From Gammaproteobacteria bacterium (GTDB lineage: Bacteria > Pseudomonadota > Gammaproteobacteria > Pseudomonadales > Pseudohongiellaceae), in NCBI GenBank assembly GCA_030654835.1, contig JAURWS010000020.1, forward strand, positions 1-64,000: 64,000 bases of DNA. Reading direction: 5' to 3'. Made by a program: the position numbers and the translations under genes. Under the pieces are notes generated by a model. That model had not been told where the DNA came from. It made no database searches and saw only the letters and a program-made list of their open reading frames with translations. This document shows positions 28,018 to 38,507 of this stretch, in pieces. How positions within the stretch are numbered: the first letter of the stretch is position 1; every line of letters begins with the position of its first letter.

Positions 28018-29358
28018 TTAGCGCCGTGCATCGGGTTGAATATGAGCCTGCCAGACAAGGACGTTGCTGCGCAGTTTCTGGGTGTCAATCGTGGTCAGTT
28101 GGCCGCCCTCGACAAGCAGCCTGCCGCCTACCCAGACGTGACTGACCTGGTTGCTTTGTGTGCTGTACACCAGATGAGAGATTATGTTGTACATCGGCAT
28201 CGCGTTGAAAGTGTCCATTCTGATGGCGACGATATCAGCCAATTTGCCGGGTTCCAACGAGCCGATGTTGTCTTCCATACCCAGGGCGCGGGCTCCGTTC
28301 AGTGTTGCCATCTGCAGCGCCTGCAGCGCCGGGACAGCGCTGGCGTCGCCGGCAACCGCCTTGCCGATCAGTGCCGCTGTGCGCATCTCGGCAAACATAT
28401 CGAGATCATTGTTGCTGGCGGCGCCGTCGGTGCCCAACGCTACGTTGACCCCAGCCGTGTGCAGTTTAGCAACCGGGCAGAATCCGCTGGCCAGCTTCAG
28501 ATTGGATTCCGGGCAATGTACTACACTGGCGCCATTGTCATGCAGCAGAGTGATCTCCGCGTCTGTCAGTTGGGTGGCATGCACGCAAAGTAGTCGGGGT
28601 GAGACCAGTCCGAGTGCTGCGAGGCGTTGCAAGGGGCGTTTGCCGGTCGCAGCTTCCGCGTCATGAACCTCCTGCGCGGTCTCATGGACGTGCATGTGAA
28701 TCGGCACATCCATTTCTTCTGCCAGAATCGCGATCTTGCGCAGGGGAGCGTCCGAAACTGTGTAAGGTGCATGCGGGCCGAAGGCAACGTTGATCAGCGG
28801 ATGGTGACGATAAGTGTCGTGCAGTTGCGTGGCTTTGCTGATGTATTCATCGGCATCGGCGGCCCACGCACTGGGAAAATCCAGCACCGGGCAGCACAGC
28901 TGAGCGCGGATGCCGATTTCCTTGGCGGCTCTGGCGGCAGCATCTGGAAAGAAATACATGTCGGCGAAGCATGTGGTGCCGCACAAAAGCATTTCTGCAA
29001 TGGCGAGTTGAGTTCCCTCGTAAACAAATTGCTCGCTGACCCAGTGGCTCTCAAGTGGCCAGATGTAGTCATGTAACCAGGTGTGTAACTGCAAATCATC
29101 GGCTGCACCCCGCAGCAGCGACATGGCCGCATGGCCGTGTGCATTGACCAAGCCTGGAATCAGGGCGTGGTCACTCAGATTGAATTCTTCTGTTGCCACA
29201 TAGCGCTGCTTCGAATTTTCGGTGGGCAGTACTGCGGTGATACGTCCTTCGTGCACGGCGATACTGTGATCTTCAAAAACGCTCTGGGTGCCGTTGGCCG
29301 GAATGATCCAGCGGGCATGAATGAGCAGATCAATCTGTAAGGGGCTCTCTTGCTGCAC
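28018..29358 (-). CDS. mtaD: MtaD-type 5-methylthioadenosine/S-adenosylhomocysteine deaminase
   Basis: Metal-dependent amidohydrolase converting methylthioadenosine to methylthioinosine in salvage. HxH metal motif in VNAHGHAAMSLLRG near residue 70, metal histidine in IHMHVHETAQEV, and LGTDGAASNNDLDM with the catalytic aspartate. 446 aa with GTG start. In Pseudomonas mtnA lies between this gene and gyrA; here it is absent and mtaD is directly divergent from gyrA (192-bp gap). Confidence 0.92.
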   Translation of the reverse strand: MQQESPLQIDLLIHARWIIPANGTQSVFEDHSIAVHEGRITAVLPTENSKQRYVATEEFNLSDHALIPGLVNAHGHAAMSLLRGAADDLQLHTWLHDYIWPLESHWVSEQFVYEGTQLAIAEMLLCGTTCFADMYFFPDAAARAAKEIGIRAQLCCPVLDFPSAWAADADEYISKATQLHDTYRHHPLINVAFGPHAPYTVSDAPLRKIAILAEEMDVPIHMHVHETAQEVHDAEAATGKRPLQRLAALGLVSPRLLCVHATQLTDAEITLLHDNGASVVHCPESNLKLASGFCPVAKLHTAGVNVALGTDGAASNNDLDMFAEMRTAALIGKAVAGDASAVPALQALQMATLNGARALGMEDNIGSLEPGKLADIVAIRMDTFNAMPMYNIISHLVYSTQSNQVSHVWVGGRLLVEGGQLTTIDTQKLRSNVLVWQAHIQPDARR

Positions 29359-29550
29359 AGTTTTCTCACTCTGGCTGCTGATGAAAATGGACGCGAATTA
29401 TAGCCAATGCCGCATGAAATAGCCCGCCTGGGAAGGGTGTCGGTGGGACATTAGTTTGTGGTAGCATTGCGAACTTTTACAGGGCGCGAATCGTGAGATA
29501 TTTCATGGCGATCCGTTGCTTCTATGTGTGTCGCTGAGGGCTTTGGATTT

Positions 29551-32157
29551 ATGTCTGATACAACAAAACAGGTATTGCCCGTTTCTCTTGAAAGTGAGAT
29601 GCGGGAGTCCTATCTGGCTTATGCCATGAGCGTCATCGTCGGCAGAGCGCTTCCGGATGTCCGCGATGGGCTCAAGCCGGTGCACCGACGCGTCCTCTTT
29701 GCGATGAATGTACTCTCCAATGATTGGAACAAGCCCTACAAAAAGTCAGCCCGCGTGGTCGGCGACGTCATCGGTAAATACCACCCACATGGCGATACAG
29801 CGGTGTATGACACCATCGTGCGCATGGCTCAGAGCTTTTCTCTGCGTTACACACTGGTGGATGGTCAGGGTAACTTTGGATCCGTTGACGGCGACATGGC
29901 CGCCGCGATGCGATATACCGAAATCCGCATGGCCAAGATTGCCCACGATCTTATGGCCGATCTCGACAAGGAAACAGTCGACTTTTCTGACAACTATGAT
30001 GGCACCGAGAAGATTCCGGACGTTTTCCCCACTCAGATCCCCAACCTGCTGGTGAACGGCTCCTCCGGCATAGCCGTGGGCATGGCCACCAATATACCCC
30101 CGCACAATCTGCGTGAAGTGATCGATGCCTGTGTGGCATTGCTGGACAACGAAGACATCACCATTGATGAGTTGATGGAGCACATTAAGGGGCCGGATTT
30201 CCCGACGGCCGCCATCATCAACGGCCGGGCAGGCATCATCGAAGCCTATAAAACTGGGCGTGGGCGCATTTATCTGCGGTCACGGGCCGAGGTCATCGAA
30301 GACGAGAAAACCGGACGGCAGACCATCATCGTGTCGGAGATTCCCTATCAGCTGAACAAGGCAAGGCTGATCGAGCGCATTGCTGAACTCGTGAAAGAGA
30401 AGAAGCTTGAGGGCATCTCCGAATTGCGTGACGAATCGGACAAGGATGGCATGCGCATCGTGATCGAGCTGCGTCGTGGTGAAGTTGGCGAAGTCGTATT
30501 GAATAACCTCTACGCACAGACCCAGATGCAATCCGTGTTTGGTATCAATATGGTGGCGCTGGTCGATGGCCAGCCCAGGCTTCTGAACCTGAAGGAGATT
30601 ATTCAGTCCTTCATTCGTCATCGCCGGGAAGTGGTGACGCGCAGGACAGTGTTCCTGCTGCGCAAGGCGCGCGAGCGTGGTCACATCCTTGAAGGTCTGG
30701 CAGTGGCACTGGCGGATATCGATGCCGTTATTTCGCTGATCAAAGAATCGCCTTCTACCACCGAAGCCAAGGAGAAGCTGCTGGCCCGCTCCTGGCGTGC
30801 CGCGAGCGTACTGCAATTATTGGGTGATGCCGGCGCCGATGCCTGTCGTCCAGATGAGTTGCCGCAGGAATTCGGTATGCGGGGGCAGGAATATTACCTG
30901 TCACCCGTGCAGGCTCAGGCTATCCTTGAATTGCGATTGCACCGTTTGACAGGGCTCGAGCAGGAAAAACTGATCAACGACTATCAGGAACTGCTACGTC
31001 AGATTGCAGACTATCTGGATATTCTGGGCAGTGAGGTGCGGCTGTTTTCGGTCGTGCGCGATGAGCTTGCACTGGTGCGCGAAAACTATGGCGATGAGAG
31101 AAAGACTGAGATCATCACCTCCCAGCTCGATCTGTCCATGGAAGATCTGATCACCGAAGAAGATCGTGTTGTCACGATCTCTCGTACCGGATATGCCAAA
31201 TCCCAGCCGTTGTCCGACTATCAGGCCCAGCGCCGGGGTGGTATGGGCAAGGCGGCTGCGTCCGTGAAGGATGAGGATGTCGTGGAGCATCTGCTGATCG
31301 CCAGCAGCCACGACACCCTGTTGTGTTTCACCAGTTCTGGCAAAGTTTACTGGCTGCGCGTATTCAATATTCCGCTCGCCAGCCGTACTTCCCGCGGCAA
31401 ACCCATCGTCAACATCCTTCCGTTGGAAGAGGGGGAGCACATTACCAGTCTCTTGCCGATCAAGGAGTACACCGAAGGGCACTTCATTTTCATGGCGACC
31501 CGTCAGGGCACGGTCAAGAAGACTTCGCTGACCAGTTTCTCCCGTCAGCGCAGCGTTGGCTTGCGTGCGATCGAGCTGGATGAAGGCGACACTCTTATTG
31601 GGACAGCGCAAACGGATGGTCAGCGCGACATCATGCTGTGCAGCACCAGTGGCAAGATGATTCGCTTCCGCGAGATCGAAGTACGTGAAATGGGGCGCAC
31701 CGCGCGCGGCGTTCGTGGCATTCGGTTGGCTGCCGGTCACGAAATGATTGCACTTATTATTCCGGAGGACGGCAAGCAGGTCCTGACCGTCAGCGAGAAC
31801 GGTTATGGCAAGCGGACTCACAATGAAGACTTCCCTCTCTACGGCCGTGGTGGTCAGGGAGTCATCGGGATGCAGACCAGTGAGCGTAATGGCCGTGTGG
31901 TTGGCGCCACCCAGGTAGACGATGGCGAAGAAATCATGCTGATTTCCGACAGAGGCACGCTGGTCAGGACTCGAGTCGACGAAATATCTGTGCAGGGCCG
32001 CAATACTCAGGGCGTGCGCCTGATCAAGCTCAAGGCCGATGAGAAACTGGTCGGACTGGAACGAGTAGAAGAGCCCGAGGAGTCTGCAGAGCAATTTATC
32101 GGCGATGTTGTTGATGCAGAGATCCCGGACATTGCGCAGGATCACGCTGAAGACTAA
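29551..32157 (+). CDS. gyrA: DNA gyrase subunit A
   Basis: Breakage-reunion subunit of gyrase. Start ATG 29551 gives the family N-terminus and 868 aa. Visible: quinolone-resistance region [17 protein letters not shown] (threonine at the position of E. coli Ser83, as in P. aeruginosa wild type; Asp at the Asp87 position), catalytic tyrosine in [13 protein letters not shown], GyrA box QRRGGMG, and a complete beta-pinwheel C-terminus with acidic tail. It opens the run gyrA-pheA-tyrA/cmk-rpsA-ihfB. Confidence 0.97.
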   Translation: MSDTTKQVLPVSLESEMRESYLAYAMSVIVGRALPDVRDGLKPVHRRVLFAMNVLSNDWNKPYKKSARVVGDVIGKYHPHGDTAVYDTIVRMAQSFSLRYTLVDGQGNFGSVDGDMAAAMRYTEIRMAKIAHDLMADLDKETVDFSDNYDGTEKIPDVFPTQIPNLLVNGSSGIAVGMATNIPPHNLREVIDACVALLDNEDITIDELMEHIKGPDFPTAAIINGRAGIIEAYKTGRGRIYLRSRAEVIEDEKTGRQTIIVSEIPYQLNKARLIERIAELVKEKKLEGISELRDESDKDGMRIVIELRRGEVGEVVLNNLYAQTQMQSVFGINMVALVDGQPRLLNLKEIIQSFIRHRREVVTRRTVFLLRKARERGHILEGLAVALADIDAVISLIKESPSTTEAKEKLLARSWRAASVLQLLGDAGADACRPDELPQEFGMRGQEYYLSPVQAQAILELRLHRLTGLEQEKLINDYQELLRQIADYLDILGSEVRLFSVVRDELALVRENYGDERKTEIITSQLDLSMEDLITEEDRVVTISRTGYAKSQPLSDYQAQRRGGMGKAAASVKDEDVVEHLLIASSHDTLLCFTSSGKVYWLRVFNIPLASRTSRGKPIVNILPLEEGEHITSLLPIKEYTEGHFIFMATRQGTVKKTSLTSFSRQRSVGLRAIELDEGDTLIGTAQTDGQRDIMLCSTSGKMIRFREIEVREMGRTARGVRGIRLAAGHEMIALIIPEDGKQVLTVSENGYGKRTHNEDFPLYGRGGQGVIGMQTSERNGRVVGATQVDDGEEIMLISDRGTLVRTRVDEISVQGRNTQGVRLIKLKADEKLVGLERVEEPEESAEQFIGDVVDAEIPDIAQDHAED

Positions 32158-32191
32158 ACCAGAAAGAGCAAACCGGCGGGAATCATTGTCT

Positions 32192-33067
32192 GTGACTAAG
32201 TCCGAATTTATCAGCACCGGGGAAAGCGGCGGAATTGTCGCGTTCCTCGGTCCCCTTGGTACCTTTACCCATGCTGCCGTGGACAGGTATTTTGGTCTGA
32301 ATGCCGAAAAGCTTAGTGTGTCGGCCATTGATGATGTGTTCATCGAAGTGGAGAGCGGTCGGGCGCGCTACGGTGTAGTGCCCGTGGAGAACTCCACCGA
32401 AGGAGCGGTGAACAATACTCAGGATTGCCTGATCGATACGTCACTCAATATCATTGCTGAAGTCATTATTCCCATCGAACACAATTTTTTAATGCGTCAG
32501 GATGCGGAGACTGGAAAAATTTCTCGGATAGTTTCTCATCGGCAATCGCTTGCACAATGTCGGCGTTGGCTGAAGACGAATTGGCCGCAAATTCCCACGC
32601 AGGAAGTCAGCAGTAATGCCGAGGCGGCGCGGCTCGCGTCTGAAGATGGCAGTGTGGCTGCCATCGCTGGAGAGCGGGCAGCGGCACTCTATGGGCTGAA
32701 AATTCACGCGCGGCGTATTCAAGATCAGCACAACAACAGTACTCGATTTCTGGTGCTGGCTAATGAATTGACGCATCCGACTGGTCGCGACAAGACTTCG
32801 ATTCTGGTCTACACCGAAAATAAACCAGGAGCCTTGTTCCGCGTACTCGAGCCGTTCGAGAAGCAGCAGGTCAGTTTGACCAGAATCGAAGCCCGCCCCG
32901 CCAGAGACAGTATCTGGGATTATGTGTTTTTCATCGATTTCGAAGGGCATCGGGACGATCCCGCTGTGCAGAGCGTCTTCAATCGGTTGCAGGGGCGTGC
33001 CGTCAAGATCAAAACTCTGGGTTCCTACCCGGCGGCCTTGAACAGCGAGGGCGGTGACGCAGCATGA
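32192..33067 (+). CDS. pheA: Prephenate dehydratase (PDT-ACT type)
   Basis: Converts prephenate to phenylpyruvate for phenylalanine synthesis. Catalytic domain from GIVAFLGPLGTFTHAAV through VPVENSTEGAVNNT to the TRF motif in NNSTRFLVL, then a regulatory ACT domain GALFRVLEPFEKQQVSLTRIEARP (EARP where many have ESRP). No AroQ chorismate mutase domain fits before it, unlike the pseudomonad and E. coli P-proteins. Start uncertain: GTG 32192 or TTG 32186; the open frame begins inside gyrA. Overlaps the next gene by 4 bp. Confidence 0.92.
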   Translation: MTKSEFISTGESGGIVAFLGPLGTFTHAAVDRYFGLNAEKLSVSAIDDVFIEVESGRARYGVVPVENSTEGAVNNTQDCLIDTSLNIIAEVIIPIEHNFLMRQDAETGKISRIVSHRQSLAQCRRWLKTNWPQIPTQEVSSNAEAARLASEDGSVAAIAGERAAALYGLKIHARRIQDQHNNSTRFLVLANELTHPTGRDKTSILVYTENKPGALFRVLEPFEKQQVSLTRIEARPARDSIWDYVFFIDFEGHRDDPAVQSVFNRLQGRAVKIKTLGSYPAALNSEGGDAA

Positions 33068-34668
33068 GTCTGTTGCAGAACAAGAGTGTACTGATCGTCG
33101 GGTTGGGGCTTATCGGTGGATCCGTCGCGCGCGGGTTGCGTAACGGCGGTCTGTGTCGTGCTATTTACGCCTGTGGTAGAGACAAGCGTCCGTTACAGCA
33201 AGCGCAGGCCGACGGAGTGATAGACGAATGGTCTACCGATCTCAAGTCCATCGCTGTCAAAGCGGACGTCATTCTTATATGTGTCCCTACGCTGACCGTA
33301 CGACGTGTGTTTGAAGACCTCAAAGGAGTGGTGTCGGATACGACCATTCTGACGGATGTTGCCAGTGTGAAAGGCAGTGTGGTTGAAGATTTTCAAGCAG
33401 TATTCGGAAATGAGTGTGGTCAATTTGTCCCCGCACATCCTATAGCGGGATCAGAGCAGACTGGATACCTGGCGTCGAATTCGAAGTTGTTTATGGGCCG
33501 CAAGGTGATCCTGACCCCGCTTGCCAACACCAACCGCGCGGCCTTGTTGGTTGTGACGCAGTTATGGCAGGCGCTTGGGGCTCTGGTAAATGAGATGCGT
33601 GTAGACACCCACGACGCCGTGCTGGCAGCGACAAGCCATCTGCCGCATTTGCTCGCCTTTTCACTGGTCAACACTCTGGCGCATGAAAAGCAGACAGACG
33701 ACATTTTTCGTTATGCGGCTGGTGGATTTGCCGGATTTACCCGCATTGCCTCAAGTGATCCTGTAATGTGGCGGGATATATTTCTCGCCAACGGACCGGC
33801 TACTGTTGCTGTACTGGATGCCTATGTTCAAGAACTTGGGAGCGTGCGCGATGCTATCGTTGCGGGCGATGGTGACCTGTTGCTCAGTAGGTTTCAAAGT
33901 GCGAAGGATGCTCGCGACAGTTTTGCTCGCAAACACTTCTCTAACGGTAATGGCGTCGAAACACATAGTCATTCAAATCAGATTGTCCCCGCGCAGAAAG
34001 TTGTGCCGGTCCTGACAATTGACGGGCCTGGAGGCTCTGGCAAAGGCACAATCAGTGCTCGAATAGCACAAATATTGGGTTGGCACTATTTGGATAGTGG
34101 TGCTTTGTACCGATTACTGGGGCTGGCTGCAAGGCGAGCCGGGGTTTCCACTGCTGATGAAACCGCGCTATTGCCATTGATTGAGCGGATGCGTATCAGA
34201 TTTGGGCCTGATCAAGGGGCTGTTTGGCTGGATGACGAGGAAGTGTCGTCAGAGTTGCGAACAGAGACCAGTGGGACCGCTGCTTCCGAAGTGGCGGTTC
34301 ACCCTGGTGTTCGGCAGGCATTGCTGGAGTTTCAACATGACTTCAGGCAATTGCCTGGCCTCGTGGCGGACGGTCGCGATATGGGAACAGTGGTATTTCC
34401 GGATGCCCAGCTCAAGATATACTTGACTGCCTCGGTGGAGGAGCGCGCAAATAGGCGTTATAAGCAGTTGATTGCAAAGGGGATTGATGTTAACCTCTCC
34501 GACCTTTTTATGGATATAACGGCGCGTGATGAGAGAGATTCTTCCCGAGCTGCGTCACCGCTGAGGCCAGCGGACGATGCCTTGTTGATCGATACGACTG
34601 AGATCGGCATAGAACAAGTGGTAGCTTTAGTGCTTGATCTGATTCGTCAGCGCTGCTTATCCACGTGA
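33064..34668 (+). CDS. Fused prephenate dehydrogenase (TyrA) - cytidylate kinase (Cmk)
   Basis: One uninterrupted 534-codon frame. Residues 1 to about 295 are TyrA: NAD-binding GLGLIGGSVARGL at 13-25, DVASVKGSVVEDF, PAHPIAGSEQTGY, and ATSHLPHLLAFSLV with the catalytic histidine. After a polar linker of about 18 residues, residues about 314-534 are a full Cmk: P-loop TIDGPGGSGKGT near 318-329, YLDSGALYR, VADGRDMGTVVFPDA, ERANRRYKQL, and RDSSRAASPLRPADDALLIDTT. In pseudomonads TyrA is fused to AroA and cmk is separate; here AroA is missing and TyrA runs straight into Cmk. A GTG at 34003 could allow separate Cmk synthesis, but no clear Shine-Dalgarno precedes it. Confidence 0.92.
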   Translation: MSLLQNKSVLIVGLGLIGGSVARGLRNGGLCRAIYACGRDKRPLQQAQADGVIDEWSTDLKSIAVKADVILICVPTLTVRRVFEDLKGVVSDTTILTDVASVKGSVVEDFQAVFGNECGQFVPAHPIAGSEQTGYLASNSKLFMGRKVILTPLANTNRAALLVVTQLWQALGALVNEMRVDTHDAVLAATSHLPHLLAFSLVNTLAHEKQTDDIFRYAAGGFAGFTRIASSDPVMWRDIFLANGPATVAVLDAYVQELGSVRDAIVAGDGDLLLSRFQSAKDARDSFARKHFSNGNGVETHSHSNQIVPAQKVVPVLTIDGPGGSGKGTISARIAQILGWHYLDSGALYRLLGLAARRAGVSTADETALLPLIERMRIRFGPDQGAVWLDDEEVSSELRTETSGTAASEVAVHPGVRQALLEFQHDFRQLPGLVADGRDMGTVVFPDAQLKIYLTASVEERANRRYKQLIAKGIDVNLSDLFMDITARDERDSSRAASPLRPADDALLIDTTEIGIEQVVALVLDLIRQRCLST

Positions 34669-34702
34669 TTGTTTAGTTGTATCAAACGTTCTTATTGCTC
34701 TT

Positions 34703-34770
34703 TACCCGAATTGCCAGCATCTATCGGGTATTGGGCTTTTAGTAATAACCCCGTATGAGCTGGAATACGG
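34703..34770 (+). promoter_or_regulatory. Two hairpins in the rpsA leader, possible S1 autocontrol
   Basis: Stem 1: 34703-34709 TACCCGA with 34724-34730 TCGGGTA, 14-nt loop. Stem 2: 34751-34756 CCGTAT with 34765-34770 ATACGG, loop GAGCTGGA. They precede the rpsA start by 27 nt and are followed by an A/U-rich stretch with a weak ACAGGA. E. coli rpsA is autoregulated through a leader of successive hairpins separated by A/U-rich single strands; the arrangement here is similar in style. Function inferred. Confidence 0.5.
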
Positions 34771-34797
34771 TTAATCTTGAAATTTACAGGAATAAAG

Positions 34798-36474
34798 ATG
34801 AGTGAAAGTTTCGCTGAATTATTTGAACAGAGTTTAAACGACATTGATATGACACCTGGTGCCATCGTCACTGGCATCATTATCGATATCGATTCGGACT
34901 GGGTAACAGTCCATGCAGGATTGAAGTCTGAAGGCGTCATTCAAAGAAGTGAATTCCTCAATGAAGACGGCACGTTTTCATTATCTATAGGCGACTCAGT
35001 AAAGGTTGCTCTGGAATCCGTTGAAGACGGTTTCGGTGCCACTCGTTTGTCCAGAGAGAAGGCCAAGCGCGCCGAGTCCTGGATGGATCTGGAAGCAGCG
35101 TTCGAGAAAAATGAAGTGGTCATGGGTGTTATCAACGGCAAGGTCAAAGGTGGCTTTACTGTCGATCTGAACAACATTCGTGCCTTCCTGCCAGGCTCAT
35201 TGGTTGATGTACGCCCAATCCGCGACACAACTCACCTGGAAGGTCAGGAACTGGAATTCAAACTGATCAAACTGGATCAGAAACGCAACAACGTCGTGGT
35301 ATCCCGTCGCGCAGTGCTGGAAGCTGTCAGCACTGAAGAGCGTGATGAACTGCTGGCTGCTCTGCAGGAAGGCATGTCCGTCAAGGGCGTTGTCAAGAAT
35401 CTTACCGACTACGGTGCCTTCGTGGATCTGGGCGGTGTTGATGGTCTGCTGCACATCACTGACATGTCTTGGAAGCGCATCAAGCACCCAAGCGAAATCG
35501 TGAATGTTGGCGACGAGATTCAAGTCAAGATTCTGAAGTACGACCGCGAGCGTAATCGTGTATCACTGGGCCTGAAGCAACTTGGCGAAGATCCATGGGT
35601 AGCTATCAAAGCCCGTTATCCAGAGAAATCCGTGGTCAAGGCAACTGTGACCAATCTGACCGACTACGGCTGCTTTGCCGAACTGGAGCAGGGTGTCGAA
35701 GGTCTTGTTCACGTATCCGAAATGGACTGGACGAACAAGAATGTTCACCCATCCAAAGTCGTGCAACTGGGCGACGTAGTGGATGTGATGATTCTGGACA
35801 TCGACGAAGAAAGACGTCGTATTTCTCTGGGTATCAAGCAGTGCTTCCAGAACCCATGGGATCGCTTTGCCGAGACTTACAAGAAGGGCGACAAGATCAG
35901 TGGCAACATCAAGTCCATCACTGATTTTGGTATCTTCATCGGTCTTGAGGGCAACATCGACGGCTTGGTTCACCTTTCCGATATCTCTTGGGATGAGCCA
36001 GGCGAGGAAGCAGTTCGAGCCTACAAAAAGGGCGATGAAATCGAAACTGTCATTCTGTCGATCGACTCCGAACGTGAGCGTATTTCTCTGGGCATCAAGC
36101 AGCTGTCCGACGATCCGTTCGTCAGCTATGTTGGCGAATTTGAGAAAGGCAGCATCGTGAAGGGTGTGGTTTCTTCAGTAGATGCGAAGTCTGCAACTGT
36201 CACACTGACTGAAGGCGTAGAGGGTGTTCTTCGTGCTTCTGAAATCAGCAGAGACAAAGTTGAAGACGCCAGAAACGTTCTGAAAGAAGGCGACGAAGTA
36301 GAAGTCAAAGTAATCAGTGTTGATCGCAAGAGCAGAGTGCTTGGCCTCTCTATCAAGGCAATCGAGATTGATGACGAGAAGTCAGCAATTCAGGAACACA
36401 AGAGTCAGGAGCCGACTTCGGCTGCACCGACAACCATCGGTGATCTGATCAAAGCAGAGATGGACAAGAAGTAA
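34798..36474 (+). CDS. rpsA: 30S ribosomal protein S1
   Basis: mRNA-binding ribosomal protein with six S1 domains, e.g. [70 protein letters not shown], and the repeats at about 275, 360 and 450. Start ATG 34798 gives 558 aa (E. coli 557); an upstream in-frame ATG at 34777 lacks a Shine-Dalgarno. Between cmk and ihfB, the standard order. Confidence 0.97.
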   Translation: MSESFAELFEQSLNDIDMTPGAIVTGIIIDIDSDWVTVHAGLKSEGVIQRSEFLNEDGTFSLSIGDSVKVALESVEDGFGATRLSREKAKRAESWMDLEAAFEKNEVVMGVINGKVKGGFTVDLNNIRAFLPGSLVDVRPIRDTTHLEGQELEFKLIKLDQKRNNVVVSRRAVLEAVSTEERDELLAALQEGMSVKGVVKNLTDYGAFVDLGGVDGLLHITDMSWKRIKHPSEIVNVGDEIQVKILKYDRERNRVSLGLKQLGEDPWVAIKARYPEKSVVKATVTNLTDYGCFAELEQGVEGLVHVSEMDWTNKNVHPSKVVQLGDVVDVMILDIDEERRRISLGIKQCFQNPWDRFAETYKKGDKISGNIKSITDFGIFIGLEGNIDGLVHLSDISWDEPGEEAVRAYKKGDEIETVILSIDSERERISLGIKQLSDDPFVSYVGEFEKGSIVKGVVSSVDAKSATVTLTEGVEGVLRASEISRDKVEDARNVLKEGDEVEVKVISVDRKSRVLGLSIKAIEIDDEKSAIQEHKSQEPTSAAPTTIGDLIKAEMDKK

Positions 36475-36543
36475 TATCTGCGAAAGCTTGTTTCGGGTTG
36501 CAGTGTTGTTTTGAATGCAGCATTTTATTACAGGGAATAGGCC

Positions 36544-36840
36544 ATGACGAAGTCTGAACTTATTGACAGAATTGCGGGAAAGCAGAGCCAGTTGTCATCC
36601 AAGGATGTCGAACTGTCGGTGAAGGCAATGATTGAATATATGTCTCAGGTATTGTCAGAGGGTGGTCGTATTGAAATCAGAGGGTTCGGTAGTTTCTCAT
36701 TACACTACCGTATCCCTCGTGTTGGGCGTAATCCAAAGACTGGCACGCCGGTCGCTTTAACTGGGAAGTACGTACCACATTTCAAACCTGGTAAGGAGCT
36801 GCGTGATAGAGTCAATCTCAGCCTGGATACCTACCCCTGA
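36544..36840 (+). CDS. ihfB: Integration host factor subunit beta
   Basis: DNA-bending protein, partner of IhfA (51785-52093). [23 protein letters not shown], then [16 protein letters not shown] and the beta-arm [36 protein letters not shown] with the DNA-intercalating proline. 98 aa. Followed by a strong terminator. Confidence 0.97.
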   Translation: MTKSELIDRIAGKQSQLSSKDVELSVKAMIEYMSQVLSEGGRIEIRGFGSFSLHYRIPRVGRNPKTGTPVALTGKYVPHFKPGKELRDRVNLSLDTYP

Positions 36841-36883
36841 TCCAAGTGTTCTCGCTTGCGATTCAAGGAGTGGTAAGCAATAG

Positions 36884-36917
36884 AAACGGCGTACTCGAAA
36901 GGGTACAGCCGTTTTTT
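36884..36917 (+). terminator. Rho-independent terminator after ihfB
   Basis: Arms AAACGGC (36884-36890) plus GTAC (36891-36894), loop of 8 nt, GTAC, one bulged A, GCCGTTT, continuing into TTTTTT. An 11-bp stem followed directly by a U-tract closes the rpsA-ihfB unit. Confidence 0.88.
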
Positions 36918-36972
36918 GCTTTATAGGGGTTGGATGCACATCCTGATTGAGTTTTAGGGGGTAACAGGTTTA

Positions 36973-37233
36973 ATGAATAAATTGATGCGATTATGTGCGT
37001 GGATTTTTTTGTTTCTGGTGTTTCTTGCCAGTATTGCCTTCTCGTTCTTCAATACTGAGCCTGTCTCACTTTCGTTCGGATTTGTCGTGTTGAGCCCTAA
37101 ACCTTTGTCGCTTTGGGTTGTATTGGCTTTTGCCTCTGGCGGGCTGCTTGGACTGTTTCTTGGTGCTGGCATGTCCGGAAAGTGGCGACATTCGAAGTCT
37201 ACTCAGCGAGCTGCGAATCGGTCTGAAGATTAA
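36973..37233 (+). CDS. lapA: LapA, lipopolysaccharide assembly protein A domain
   Basis: 86 aa inner-membrane protein with two helices ([19 protein letters not shown] and [19 protein letters not shown]) separated by [11 protein letters not shown], the DUF1049/LapA pattern. In E. coli LapA works with LapB to tune LpxC degradation. Here lapB, which normally follows, is not next to it: pyrF comes directly. Confidence 0.92.
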   Translation: MNKLMRLCAWIFLFLVFLASIAFSFFNTEPVSLSFGFVVLSPKPLSLWVVLAFASGGLLGLFLGAGMSGKWRHSKSTQRAANRSED

Positions 37234-37316
37234 TATGTTTCGGTGAGGGCAACGAACCCTTAATTTATTTAGCTACCTCCGGTAAGTTTTGGGGTGTGTG
37301 TGTAGAGGCTCTAGGT

Positions 37317-38030
37317 ATGGATCGTAAGAGAATTATTATCGCGTTGGATTTTGCAGACTCTGCAACCGCTATTGATCTGCTTAAGCAACTCGATCCCGCT
37401 CAATGTCGTGTGAAAATTGGCAAGGAATTATTCACGCGGTGTGGCCCTGATCTTGTCAAGAAGGTTATTGCCTCGGGATTTGAAGTGTTTCTGGATCTCA
37501 AGTTTCATGATATACCCAATACCGTAGCCAAAGCAGTGTCCGCAGCTGCGGACATGGGCGTTTGGATGGTAAATGTGCATGCATCTGGCGGACGGGACAT
37601 GATGTGTGCGGCCAGAGCTGCGGTTGACGCCTCTGATAACAAGCCCTTGCTGATTGCTGTAACAGTGCTTACCAGCATGTCGCAGGCAGATCTGGCAGCG
37701 ACAGGCGTAGATGTGAGCCCAATAGTTCAGGTTAACCGTCTTGCTGCGCTGGCTCGTGAGTGTCGGATGGATGGCGTCGTATGTTCAGCAGAGGAGACGA
37801 CATTGCTCAGGGCGAATTTTGGCAAGAATTTTGTGCTTGTCACGCCAGGCATTCGACCGGCCGGAGATGATGCCGGTGATCAAAAGAGGGTGGTGACACC
37901 AGCCGAAGCGTTCATTCGTGGCAGTGATTATCTTGTGATTGGTCGTCCGATCACCATGTCTGCAAATCCTCGGGATAAATTGAGTGAGATATACAAGCAG
38001 ATATGTGGCAGTTTTCCGGATCTTTGCTAG
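37317..38030 (+). CDS. pyrF: Orotidine 5'-phosphate decarboxylase
   Basis: Last step of UMP synthesis. [32 protein letters not shown], and the catalytic DxKxxD motif in [16 protein letters not shown], with phosphate-binding [16 protein letters not shown] and [14 protein letters not shown] 37317 (237 aa) chosen by family length; the ORF opens upstream at 37296. Follows lapA, in the E. coli-like order but without lapB. Confidence 0.95.
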   Translation: MDRKRIIIALDFADSATAIDLLKQLDPAQCRVKIGKELFTRCGPDLVKKVIASGFEVFLDLKFHDIPNTVAKAVSAAADMGVWMVNVHASGGRDMMCAARAAVDASDNKPLLIAVTVLTSMSQADLAATGVDVSPIVQVNRLAALARECRMDGVVCSAEETTLLRANFGKNFVLVTPGIRPAGDDAGDQKRVVTPAEAFIRGSDYLVIGRPITMSANPRDKLSEIYKQICGSFPDLC

Positions 38031-38100
38031 AGTCTTTATTGCAGCAGAATCGCTGTGATATTCCAAATGAACCGGATGTTTCACTTAAAAGGAACTTGTC

Positions 38101-38418
38101 ATGAAAAGGATGTTCTGTTTTATCGCTATGATTGTGTCAATTACGCTGGGTGCTCCAACTACGCTGTTCGCACAACCTGTTGAAAAGCCCGCCGAAGTCA
38201 GCGATGTGCTCAATAAGGTAGATATCAACACCGCTGATGCCGCCACTCTGGCCCTTGCGCTTGATGGCATAGGAATGGCTAAGGCACAGGAGATTGTGGC
38301 CTACCGTGAACTGAACGGCGAATTCAAGTCGATTGAAGAGCTTGCAGAGGTCAAGGGCATTGGCGAGGCGACCATTGCAAAGAATAGGGACAGAATCATC
38401 ATTGCGGTGAAAAAGTAA
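38101..38418 (+). CDS. ComEA-like helix-hairpin-helix protein, exported
   Basis: 105 aa: signal peptide (MKRMFCFIAMIVSITLGAP, cut after LFAQP region), a short linker, then two helix-hairpin-helix motifs (VDINTADAATLALALDGIGMAKAQEIVAYRE; IEELAEVKGIGEATIAKNRDRI). ComEA proteins bind incoming double-stranded DNA in the periplasm during transformation. Single-domain ComEA homologues occur in many bacteria not known to be competent, so DNA uptake here is an inference. AAGGAA precedes the ATG. Confidence 0.88.
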   Translation: MKRMFCFIAMIVSITLGAPTTLFAQPVEKPAEVSDVLNKVDINTADAATLALALDGIGMAKAQEIVAYRELNGEFKSIEELAEVKGIGEATIAKNRDRIIIAVKK

Positions 38419-38507
38419 GAGGACTGGCTTAGAGGTATCGATAGAAGGGGGCGCTGATCGGCGCCCCTGATTTTTTGTATGCGCAAGCATTGATTTCAGG
38501 GTTAACA

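Noticed and set aside
30994-32343. 449-codon minus-strand open frame across gyrA and pheA
   Set aside because: It is antisense to two well-conserved genes, has no recognisable domain, and results from codon bias in the opposite strand.
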